Origin: Yoonia maritima
GTDB taxonomy: Bacteria > Pseudomonadota > Alphaproteobacteria > Rhodobacterales > Rhodobacteraceae
Length of the DNA stretch: 64,000 nt
Assembly (NCBI RefSeq): GCF_003003285.1
Contig: NZ_PVTP01000006.1
Coordinates: forward strand, 1-64,000
Direction: 5' to 3'
Part shown: positions 33,451-40,770 of the stretch, piece after piece
Position numbering within the stretch: position 1 is the first letter of the stretch
Layout: each line of letters opens with the position of its first letter
The notes under the pieces: model-generated
Database searches by the model: none
What the model saw: the letters and a program-made list of their open reading frames with translations, nothing else
Told to the model about the DNA's origin: nothing
Translations under genes and position numbers: made by a program

Positions 33451-33519
33451 TGATCTGCCTCTAGTCTTCCCATGCCAACTTACCGCCTCGCCATCTTAGA
33501 ATAAAAAATTACATCTCAT

Positions 33520-33551
33520 GGAACCAAACTAGGCTAGCCGCGTTTGGTTCC
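33520..33551. promoter_or_regulatory. Palindromic bidirectional EcfG promoter between nepR and phyR
   Basis: The 32 bases begin GGAACCAAAC and end GTTTGGTTCC, a 10-base inverted repeat with a further GGCTAGCC core. Rightward: GGAAC (33520-33524), N16, CGTT (33541-33544) toward phyR. Leftward: GGAAC (33551-33547), N16, AGTT (33530-33527) toward nepR-ecfG. One element therefore supplies overlapping promoters in both directions, so EcfG activates its own gene, its inhibitor and the response regulator together. Confidence 0.85.
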
Positions 33552-33577
33552 AAAGAAATTGAAAAAAGGGACGATAA

Positions 33578-34393
33578 ATGTCATCCGATGCATCACAAAA
33601 GCAATTGTCACTCGTTGTAGCTGAACTTTTGCCATTCCTGCGCCGCTATGCGCGTGCATTGACGGGGTCACAAAAAAGCGGCGACCGCTATGCTGCTATG
33701 ACTCTTGAGGCACTTTTGACCGACCGCAGCATCTTTGATGAAGCATCAAGCCACAAGGTTGCGTTGTTCGGGGCGTTCCACCGCATTTGGCAAAGCCTAG
33801 GCGAACCGGTCCAGAACGATTCAACAGGTCTATCTGGCAAAGCGCTTGTGCATTTAGCGCGCCTTACCGTGAATACCCGTGAGGCGCTGTTGTTGCACAC
33901 GATCGAAGGGTTTTCTGTTTCCGAAATCGCCGAAATCATGGAAACTGATCAAGATGAGATCAATCATCTGCTGCGCGTTGCCTTGGACGAGATGGAACAA
34001 TCCGTATCTGGCGACATTTTGGTGATCGAAGACGAGGCGATCATTGCGCTTCACATCAAACAGATCGTCACCGAATTGGGGCACAACGTAACAGGTGTTG
34101 CCCGCAAACGCACCGAAGCGGTGAAACTGGCGGGTAAAAAACGCCCGAGCCTAATCCTGTCGGATATTCAGCTCGCGGATGGTTCGTCTGGCATTGATGC
34201 CGTCAACGACATCCTAAAAGACGCAGGTGATATCCCTGTGATCTTTATCACCGCCTTCCCAGAACGCTTGCTGACGGGCGAACGACCAGAGCCCGCATTC
34301 TTGATCAGTAAGCCCTATACAGAAGAACAAGTTCGTTCGGCCGTAAGCCAAGCAATGTTCTTTTCGTCTAGCGAAGAAATCACAATTTCTTAA
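33578..34393 (+). CDS. phyR: PhyR anti-anti-sigma response regulator
   Basis: 271 residues, standard size. Residues 1-140 are a sigma-like domain (LLPFLRRYARALTGSQKSGD, REALLLHTIEGFSVSEIAEI) and 145-265 a receiver domain with EDE (151-153), phospho-acceptor Asp196 in LILSDIQLADGSSG, ITAFPE and Lys in FLISKPY. Phosphorylated PhyR binds NepR through the sigma-like domain and frees EcfG. Driven by the EcfG promoter 33520-33544. Confidence 0.96.
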   Translation: MSSDASQKQLSLVVAELLPFLRRYARALTGSQKSGDRYAAMTLEALLTDRSIFDEASSHKVALFGAFHRIWQSLGEPVQNDSTGLSGKALVHLARLTVNTREALLLHTIEGFSVSEIAEIMETDQDEINHLLRVALDEMEQSVSGDILVIEDEAIIALHIKQIVTELGHNVTGVARKRTEAVKLAGKKRPSLILSDIQLADGSSGIDAVNDILKDAGDIPVIFITAFPERLLTGERPEPAFLISKPYTEEQVRSAVSQAMFFSSSEEITIS

Positions 34394-34402
34394 AGAAAAG
34401 TG

Positions 34403-34427
34403 GGAACTTTTAGGACTGTTGCCAGTT
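34403..34427 (+). promoter_or_regulatory. EcfG-type promoter for the DUF883 operon
   Basis: GGAAC (34403-34407), N16, AGTT (34424-34427), 10 bases after the phyR stop and 36 bases before the next ATG. The same AGTT -10 occurs on the left arm of the palindromic promoter. Confidence 0.75.
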
Positions 34428-34462
34428 GGTTTTACGAACGTAACAAACACTGGAGAATTCCA

Positions 34463-34786
34463 ATGGCACAGTCCACAAAAAGCAACGTCTCCGATCTTGG
34501 TGGCGACATTAACAAACAAATGGCAGTTCTGCGCGAAGACATTGCGAACCTAACTGCGACCGTCGCGGATTACGGAAAGGCGCAAGGCACCCAGTTGAAA
34601 TCCGTCGCAATGGATAAAGCTGCAAACGCCGCTACGGCAGGTGCGGCAACTGCAAGCGCGGCAAAGCAAACAGCAGAAGCCAAATATGCCGAGGCTGAAA
34701 ACGCGGTCCGCGCAAACCCAGGTGCAGCGGTTGGTATTGCCGCGGGTCTTGGTTTTGTTGTCGGCATGCTGACATCGCGCCGCTAA
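34463..34786 (+). CDS. DUF883 (YqjD/ElaB-like) membrane-anchored protein
   Basis: 107 residues. Long amphipathic Ala-rich helix (about 15-80) followed by AVRANPGAAVGIAAGLGFVV and GMLTSRR, the C-terminal tail anchor of the YqjD/ElaB/DUF883 family, which associates with the inner membrane and, in enterics, ribosomes in stationary phase. GGAG precedes the ATG. Overlaps the next start (TAATG) as yqjD-yqjE do in enterics. Confidence 0.88.
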   Translation: MAQSTKSNVSDLGGDINKQMAVLREDIANLTATVADYGKAQGTQLKSVAMDKAANAATAGAATASAAKQTAEAKYAEAENAVRANPGAAVGIAAGLGFVVGMLTSRR

Positions 34787-35124
34787 TGTTTGGCATCGAA
34801 AGAAAAGTAGCAGAGACCGCCCAAAAAGCGGCTCTGTTCTCTGTCAGCGCCATACTGGCAGTGGTCGGAGCCGGCTTCCTAACCGCTGCCGCATGGATTG
34901 TGATGACTGAACAGCAGTCAGCATTATTCGCTGCGACGGTGATTGGCTTAGTCTATCTTGGGCTTGCCTTAATCGGCGCCGCTTTTGCATCTCGGTCACG
35001 GAACCATTCGCGCCGTAAACCTCTCAACAGTCACAACCCAAACGATCTTTCGCCAATGCAGCTTGTTGCTGTGTCATTCATTCAAGGCCTAGAACAGGGC
35101 GCTCGCGCAAAACGTGCGCCCTGA
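34786..35124 (+). CDS. YqjE-like membrane protein (putative holin-like superfamily)
   Basis: 112 residues with two membrane helices (about 18-40, FSVSAILAVVGAGFLTAAAW, and 46-68, LFAATVIGLVYLGLALIGAAF) and a basic C-terminal tail. Gene order and architecture match YqjE, partner of the DUF883 protein. An inverted repeat AGGGCGC...GCGCCCT near 35096-35122 overlaps the gene end; it lacks a T-tract. Confidence 0.8.
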   Translation: MFGIERKVAETAQKAALFSVSAILAVVGAGFLTAAAWIVMTEQQSALFAATVIGLVYLGLALIGAAFASRSRNHSRRKPLNSHNPNDLSPMQLVAVSFIQGLEQGARAKRAP

Positions 35125-35465
35125 TCGATCAAACGGGCATTCCGTCTAACAACACCCGCCCAATGCAACGCGCGGCAAAACGAAATCATGCATTAGTTGG
35201 CCATACCAATGCCTATTTCTGCTCACCATTTTTATCATTTTTTAGGACATTCCACGTGCCTAAACGTGGATTGTCAACATTCTTAAGGATCACCGATTAT
35301 CCATTTGGGCCTTTGCCCACATGGATTTCGGCGGTGTATATTAGAACCCTTAGAGACGTGAAAAACGTCTTTCTTGAACGCGATTGTTTTAAATGGCACG
35401 CGAACTTTGCTGGGCCGAAAGTTCTTTTCGGCGCTCTTTAGCATTAGTTACAGAAAGGGATAGGC
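35125..35465. other. Intergenic region before the H-NOX gene
   Basis: 341 bases without a convincing gene. An open frame of 92 codons (35163-35441) lacks a ribosome-binding site and has unusual composition. A CCACGT-GCCTAA-ACGTGG hairpin (near 35254-35271) is not followed by T. GAAAGGGA (35453-35460) is the ribosome-binding site for the H-NOX gene. No EcfG promoter was seen. Confidence 0.4.
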
Positions 35466-36005
35466 ATGAAAGGTACGGTATTCGTTGAGCTTATCAAAAT
35501 GGCCGAGGAAGCATTTGGTGAAGACGTTGTTGACGATATGTTGGACAAGACCGACCTCGAAAATGACGGTGCGTTTACAACAGTTGGCAACTACCCTTGC
35601 GCGGACCTATTTAAGATAACCAAAGCGTTCAGCTATACATCTGGCCTCAGCGAAGAAGAACTTGAACGGCGGTTCGGCGCTTGGATGCTCGACCATTTTG
35701 GTGAAAACTATCCGCACTTCTTTACTGGAAAACCTGATTCATTCGCGATACTCGAAGCTATTAACGGTGAAATTCAGGTCGAAGTCCGCAAGTTATACCC
35801 TGACGCCGAACTCCCCGAATTTGAAATTACCAAAAAATCCGCGAAACACTTTGAGATGACATATTCATCGCAACGACCGATCGCGGAATTCTGCCATGGT
35901 CTTATCGAGGCATGCGTAAAGCGTTTTGGGCAAACCGCTGACATTCAACGTGCATCCGCGCTCCCCCCCGATGGCAGCACAACGTTTCAAATTGTAATTC
36001 GTTGA
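35466..36005 (+). CDS. H-NOX (haem NO-binding) domain protein with altered proximal ligand
   Basis: 179 residues, single-domain. The family pattern is clear: MKGTVFVELIKMAEE at the start, VEVRKLYPDAELPEF (about 105-119) and the YxSxR haem-propionate motif as Y133, S135, R137 in MTYSSQR. However, the position that carries the proximal haem-ligand histidine (7 residues before the Tyr of KLYPD) is Gln104 in NGEIQVEVRKLY. His77 and His84 are the nearest histidines and may or may not reach the haem pocket. H-NOX proteins normally bind NO through haem and inhibit a partner kinase. The kinase gene starts 17 bases downstream. The protein may bind haem weakly, differently or not at all. Confidence 0.88.
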   Translation: MKGTVFVELIKMAEEAFGEDVVDDMLDKTDLENDGAFTTVGNYPCADLFKITKAFSYTSGLSEEELERRFGAWMLDHFGENYPHFFTGKPDSFAILEAINGEIQVEVRKLYPDAELPEFEITKKSAKHFEMTYSSQRPIAEFCHGLIEACVKRFGQTADIQRASALPPDGSTTFQIVIR

Positions 36006-36022
36006 TAGATCAGGTTTCAAAT

Positions 36023-37750
36023 ATGTCGACTGGATCAAACGAACGCGTATCGAGGAAACGATACGACCGAGAACTACGTGCCCGTGCAGAAGCCGAAAAT
36101 CTGCTGGAAAAAAAGAGTCGCGAACTTTTTATGGCTAATCAACAGTTGAATGAATACTCGGCCACGCTGGAAGCCGCCGTGTTGGACCGCACAGTTGAAC
36201 TCAGCAATGCGCTTGAAAAGGCAGAAGCAGCTTCAACGACGCGGTCCCGCTTTGTCGCCACGATGAGCCACGAAATACGTACCCCTCTGGGTGGTCTGCT
36301 TGGCATGATCGAGCTTCTTACCAACGACGAAACCAACCCCTCCAAGCTCGAATTGCTTAAGTACGCGCACACCTCGGGTGAGGCATTAAACCGAATTGTG
36401 AATGACGTTCTTGATTTCTCAAAAATGGATGCTGGTGTGTTCGTTTTCGAAGAGGAACACGTAGACATAAGAGCGTTGTCTGACAGTATCATGGCGCTGA
36501 CACGATCCAACCCAAAGGGCGCGGGTCGTACAATTTTGACAAAAATTGATCGCTCCGTTCCGCCATTATTTCTTGGTGATGCGACACGTATCCATCAAGT
36601 TATCTCGAACCTAGTCAGCAACGCTTTGCGATACTCTATTGAAGGCCCGGTTATTTTGCGCGCCAAGGCCATGCCTGCCCCGAATGGTGTATTGTTAAGG
36701 GTGGAGGTAGAAGATTTTGGTATCGGAATCGAAAGTGATCAGATCGATAACTTGTTCAAAGACTTTTCACAGATATCGACATCGCTCACAGCTGCAGCGC
36801 AGGGTACTGGTCTTGGCCTAGCGATATGCAAACGCATCGTCGAAGGATGTGGTGGCGTGATTGGCGTCGAAAGCACACCACAATCGGGATCAACTTTTTG
36901 GTTCGAACTCCCCGTGGAGATTCCCACAGACCAACCTATGGCGCAATCCGAACCGATCACCAACAAGGACCTGCCACATGCGTGCCTTGATGGACGACGC
37001 GTACTTCTAGCCGAAGACAACATCATCAACCAAAAGCTATTGCTCACTTACCTCAGACGCATGAACATCAAAGTAGACTTAGCCGAAAACGGTCGTGTGG
37101 CGATCGAAAAATTTGCTCCCGGAAAGTACGATCTAATCCTGATGGATGTCGCAATGCCCGAAGTCGACGGCCTAGATGCAACCCGCCAAATAAACGAAAG
37201 ATGGAACGCCCAAGATATACCGCCAATTTTAGTGCTAACCGCCCATGTTATGGATGCGATCCAAGACAAAGCGGCCTCAGTTGGGATCAAAACGGTCCTG
37301 TGCAAACCAATTCCATACGAAGACTTAAAATCGGCGATCGAAGTGGAAATCGCTAACCAGCAGACAAACGTGGCGCACGCGTCAGCCATCACAAAAGACG
37401 TGGATGACGCGGCGAGCCTATGTTCGCTCATGTCAGATGACACGGCCCAACAGTTGCTTGAAACATTTTCAATCACCGACTTAACAAATCTCGTCTTACG
37501 TTATGTCCAGGATGCAGAAAGCATCTTAGACAAAATGGCGACACTATATGATGAAGAAGAACGTGAATATCTGCGAGCGCAAGCTCATTCACTAAAAGGG
37601 TCGTCACTCTCGCTTGGTTTTACACAAATAGCGGCGTTAGCCTTTGAAATAGAACAAAGTTCCACCGATATCGAAGCTACAAAAATGGCTGAAATCGTGA
37701 AAGTAATCGCCGACAATTTAACAACCATCAGCGCATGCGCGACACGTTAG
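36023..37750 (+). CDS. Soluble hybrid histidine kinase with receiver and Hpt domains, H-NOX partner
   Basis: 575 residues from the ATG at 36023 (the frame is open back to 36002 but only with TTG). Coiled coil (about 10-75), HisKA with His83 in TMSHEIRTPLGG, ATPase domain (NLVSNALRYS, DFGIGIESDQ, GTGLGLAICKR), receiver domain with Asp375 in ILMDVAMPE and Lys in LCKPIP, and a C-terminal Hpt domain with His522 in AHSLKGSS. No membrane segment and no own sensory domain, as expected for H-NOX-associated kinases. The complete internal phosphorelay should pass phosphate to an external regulator that is not in this window. Confidence 0.92.
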   Translation: MSTGSNERVSRKRYDRELRARAEAENLLEKKSRELFMANQQLNEYSATLEAAVLDRTVELSNALEKAEAASTTRSRFVATMSHEIRTPLGGLLGMIELLTNDETNPSKLELLKYAHTSGEALNRIVNDVLDFSKMDAGVFVFEEEHVDIRALSDSIMALTRSNPKGAGRTILTKIDRSVPPLFLGDATRIHQVISNLVSNALRYSIEGPVILRAKAMPAPNGVLLRVEVEDFGIGIESDQIDNLFKDFSQISTSLTAAAQGTGLGLAICKRIVEGCGGVIGVESTPQSGSTFWFELPVEIPTDQPMAQSEPITNKDLPHACLDGRRVLLAEDNIINQKLLLTYLRRMNIKVDLAENGRVAIEKFAPGKYDLILMDVAMPEVDGLDATRQINERWNAQDIPPILVLTAHVMDAIQDKAASVGIKTVLCKPIPYEDLKSAIEVEIANQQTNVAHASAITKDVDDAASLCSLMSDDTAQQLLETFSITDLTNLVLRYVQDAESILDKMATLYDEEEREYLRAQAHSLKGSSLSLGFTQIAALAFEIEQSSTDIEATKMAEIVKVIADNLTTISACATR

Positions 37751-37869
37751 AGCATCGCTCACACGACATTGATATGCAACAAATGTTTTACCGCCACCGG
37801 TTCCTAGCCAGTATTCTGCGTTTTGGTTGTTCTGCAGTCGTCACTCAACATGCGTTGCATCGAGTACTA

Positions 37870-38652
37870 TCATCGCAAAGCATTTTGCAAAGGTAACTCA
37901 GTTGCACGTACGATACGCAAAAGGTCAATAAATCCAGCGACTTGATGCCCGCGCGTCGCAACGCCTTTTTTGACAGTTGCAATAGATGCATCGCCAACCG
38001 TTCCGTCAGGATTCAGATCAGAGGCAATCCAACCACGGCTGATTGATCCGGTCGGCGCAATTACATCCGTTTCAGCAATTGATTTAAAATTCTCTGCATA
38101 CGCCATATCTACGCAATCTGGTCGCATGGCCAGCATCAAGGATGTTTCAACGTCGCCCCCATGAATGCCGTAAGCCAGTTCATGCGCGCTATACATGCCT
38201 TCTGGGTGGCCAAAACTGCCCCATTGGCATTTCACCGCAAGCATTCCCGCCTGAACACGTAATTCGCGTGATAAAATCGAAATAAGGTCCAGATTTCCCC
38301 CGTGGCTATTGACGATCACGATTTTTTTGAACCCTGCACGCGCGACAGACAGGCCAATTTCCGTCCAAGCAGCCAAGGCCGTCGCGGCTGTCAAAGTTAG
38401 TGTACCACGCGCCCACAGGTGTTCGTTTGACTTTCCAACCGCCTGAATTGGCAAAATCCATGGATCAAGATCACTTGGGCATTGCGCACGAAATTCATCA
38501 AGCATGCCCTGCATGATCATCGTATCCGTGCCAACGGGCAAATGTGGCCCATGCTGTTCAATCGCAGCCGTTGGCAAAATAGCGATGGCCGTTTCTGGAT
38601 CAATGGCTTTGAAATCAGGGGCGCGGCGATCGGCCCAATCGAGGTTTCTCAT
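37870..38652 (-). CDS. Creatininase-family amidohydrolase
   Basis: 260 residues, the standard length. Metal ligand motifs: AIEQHGPHLPVGTDT (Glu, His, Asp), VNSHGGN, and HGGDVETSLM. The family opens cyclic amides (creatinine) or related lactams and also includes enzymes of mycofactocin or riboflavin-like pathways, so the substrate cannot be fixed. Last gene of a nine-gene unit starting at 46145; overlaps the oxygenase by ATGA. The 119 bases between it and the convergent kinase show no clear terminator. Confidence 0.88.
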   Translation of the reverse strand: MRNLDWADRRAPDFKAIDPETAIAILPTAAIEQHGPHLPVGTDTMIMQGMLDEFRAQCPSDLDPWILPIQAVGKSNEHLWARGTLTLTAATALAAWTEIGLSVARAGFKKIVIVNSHGGNLDLISILSRELRVQAGMLAVKCQWGSFGHPEGMYSAHELAYGIHGGDVETSLMLAMRPDCVDMAYAENFKSIAETDVIAPTGSISRGWIASDLNPDGTVGDASIATVKKGVATRGHQVAGFIDLLRIVRATELPLQNALR

Positions 38653-39572
38653 GATGGTTCCTTCGTAATATATGTCGCATCCAAACGCGCGCGCAGATAA
38701 TCGGCGGCCATGATTGGGGGATAGTGTGGGTCGCCAGTTCCGGGCAGCGCCTTGATCACGCTGTCAGGGTTCGGATCTAAAAAGAACGCGATTGACCGTC
38801 GCGGGCGTGGCGGTGCGAGTACCCGGTGTGGGGTCGAGACATAGACGCGGTTGCTCCAACGCATCAAACAGTCACCGATATTGACGATAATAGCCCCGTC
38901 CACTTGGGGAACATCCATCCAGTCTTGCCCACGTGGCCGCACCTGTAACCCCGGCGCACCATCCGTCATCAGCAAAGTAACCGACCCGTAATCGGTATGT
39001 GCGCCTGCCGCGATTGTGGCATCCTGTTCGGCATTCCCTTTGGGATACGACAACAAACGCAGCGTCGCCATTGGTGCATCAAAGTGCCGATCAAAATAGT
39101 CGGGCGGCAAGTTTAAATCTGCTGCAAAAGCCTGATGTAATTGAATACCCATTGCTAAGGCCGCGTCGAAATACGCCAAGGCCGTATCACGAAAGCCAGG
39201 CAAATCAGGCCAGACATTCACGCCGCGAAATGGCTCAGCGGCAATAATGCGTGGATCATCCGCAGCAAGGTCATAACCAATGTTAAAAGCCTGCTTTTGA
39301 TCCATCTGACCTGACGTTTCATCAAGGCTTTCCGTACCTTGCGCCGCCCATCCACGATTGTGTGGATTAAGGCCAATAGACAGCGGTTTCTTTACCGCGT
39401 CAGGCAGTGCGAAAAATATGTCGCCTTGTACGAACATATCATTGATTAATGATGCCGATAACGGGTGGTTTTTTATAACGAAAAAACCATGGTCACGACA
39501 AATCGGGCCCAGTTTTGCGGCAAAAGCATCGGGCGCGTTGGTGAATTCATTCCAGTCTAAAATCGGAACCAT
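38649..39572 (-). CDS. Isopenicillin N synthase-like Fe(II)/2-oxoglutarate oxygenase (first)
   Basis: 307 residues. DIOX_N-type start (PILDWNEFTNAPDAF, HGFFVIKNHPL), then the jelly roll with iron ligands in GAHTDYGS and TPHRVLAPP, and the 2-oxoglutarate clamp RRSIAFF. Family members hydroxylate, desaturate or demethylate small molecules. A second, different member lies at 46670. In this context it could hydroxylate or N-demethylate a heterocycle (inference). Confidence 0.88.
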   Translation of the reverse strand: MVPILDWNEFTNAPDAFAAKLGPICRDHGFFVIKNHPLSASLINDMFVQGDIFFALPDAVKKPLSIGLNPHNRGWAAQGTESLDETSGQMDQKQAFNIGYDLAADDPRIIAAEPFRGVNVWPDLPGFRDTALAYFDAALAMGIQLHQAFAADLNLPPDYFDRHFDAPMATLRLLSYPKGNAEQDATIAAGAHTDYGSVTLLMTDGAPGLQVRPRGQDWMDVPQVDGAIIVNIGDCLMRWSNRVYVSTPHRVLAPPRPRRSIAFFLDPNPDSVIKALPGTGDPHYPPIMAADYLRARLDATYITKEPS

Positions 39573-39595
39573 TTTCTAGCCTTTCTAATATGCGA

Positions 39596-40192
39596 TCATG
39601 CAACAAGTCGATCAACTTTGCGTGCTACACGCGCCAGATGCGCCTTGCGGCTGGCATCGGTTGAACTGTCCATGAGGTAGTGTGCGGCAAAACTGGTGCG
39701 GCACCGTTTTGCACAAAGTAGACGTACACCGCGCATCAATGTGCGGCGCCCCGGAGCACCGATAAACCGTGTGAGCCACCAACTGGCACCGCAGGTCGTA
39801 TAAACCCCGAACCGTTTAATATGCGTCAGGTTCGGAATGATATCCCCGCCTTCTGGGGGCGGCATTTGAAACGCAACGCCCGAGACCAATACCCGGTCCA
39901 ACCAACCTTTCAAAACAGCTGGTAAACCGTACCACCATGTTGGGTAGACAAAGATGATCGTGTCGCACCATTCAATCGCTGCACAATGATTTTCGATCCC
40001 GACGCGGTTTAGCCTTTTGTCTTCAATGAACTCTAATCCTTGTGCCGTCATGCGTGGATCAAAGCCATCAGCATAAAGATCCAACAACCGAATTTCGGCC
40101 CCCGCATGCGTCAGCCGTGCAATGACCGTATCTTTGATAGCATGATTAAAGCTTTCCGCGCGTGGATGGCAGTAAACAACAAGCGCCTTCAT
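39596..40192 (-). CDS. Flavodoxin-fold NAD(P)H:quinone oxidoreductase (second of tandem)
   Basis: 198 residues of the NQO1/KefF/MdaB class: MKALVVYCHPRAESFNHAIK, IFVYPTWWYGLPAVLKGWLDRV. FMN/FAD-binding fold complete. Its ATG overlaps the stop of its sister gene (TAATG). The two sisters share the layout but differ in sequence, which suggests a heterodimer or two steps. Confidence 0.88.
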   Translation of the reverse strand: MKALVVYCHPRAESFNHAIKDTVIARLTHAGAEIRLLDLYADGFDPRMTAQGLEFIEDKRLNRVGIENHCAAIEWCDTIIFVYPTWWYGLPAVLKGWLDRVLVSGVAFQMPPPEGGDIIPNLTHIKRFGVYTTCGASWWLTRFIGAPGRRTLMRGVRLLCAKRCRTSFAAHYLMDSSTDASRKAHLARVARKVDRLVA

Positions 40193-40770
40193 TAAAACGC
40201 CTCCATCTCGCGGCGAACGCGGTCAAGGTGTGCTTCAAGGGCTGGCGTTTGATTGTTGTTCATATCGTACAGCGGAATATACCGTTTCTTGGGCATACCG
40301 CAGGCATACCAAATATGGCGCGTGACGCATTTACGCGGTGGATCGCCGTTCAAAAATGCCCGAAACCGCGTACCGCCATATGTCGTACAGGCAGCAAATT
40401 TTTTAATGTTTGTCAGCCCCGGTCGGATACCACCATCAGCCAAATGAAAGCTGACACCGGGCAGAAAGACCCGATCAATAAATCCCTTAAGGATCGCGGG
40501 ATATCCAAAGTTCCAAACAGGAAACACCATGACCATCGCATCAGCGGCCTGCAGTCGTTCGACGTAGGGGCGTACTTTATCAATGTTGCTTGGCGTATCG
40601 TGATATTCACGGCGCTCTAGTTCCGAAAGAACAGGATAAAATCCCTCTGCATTCAAATCACAATCATCAACGTCCCAACCTTTGGCTTCCAACGTTTCAA
40701 CCACAACATTGTGCACAGCCGCGTTAAAGCTCTCTGGGCAAGGATGCGCAAATAAAACCAAAACACGCAT
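40192..40770 (-). CDS. Flavodoxin-fold NAD(P)H:quinone oxidoreductase (first of tandem)
   Basis: 192 residues: MRVLVLFAHPCPESFNAAVH, MVFPVWNFGYPAILKGFIDRV, FAACTTYGGTRF. Same family as the gene at 39596. It follows the FAD oxidoreductase directly (TAG then ATG). May provide reducing power for, or recycle quinones from, the neighbouring oxidations. Confidence 0.88.
   Translation of the reverse strand: MRVLVLFAHPCPESFNAAVHNVVVETLEAKGWDVDDCDLNAEGFYPVLSELERREYHDTPSNIDKVRPYVERLQAADAMVMVFPVWNFGYPAILKGFIDRVFLPGVSFHLADGGIRPGLTNIKKFAACTTYGGTRFRAFLNGDPPRKCVTRHIWYACGMPKKRYIPLYDMNNNQTPALEAHLDRVRREMEAF

Noticed and set aside
35163-35441. Open frame of 92 codons before the H-NOX gene
   Set aside because: No ribosome-binding site, atypical amino acid content (many aromatic residues), no recognisable motif, and it fills a likely promoter region.
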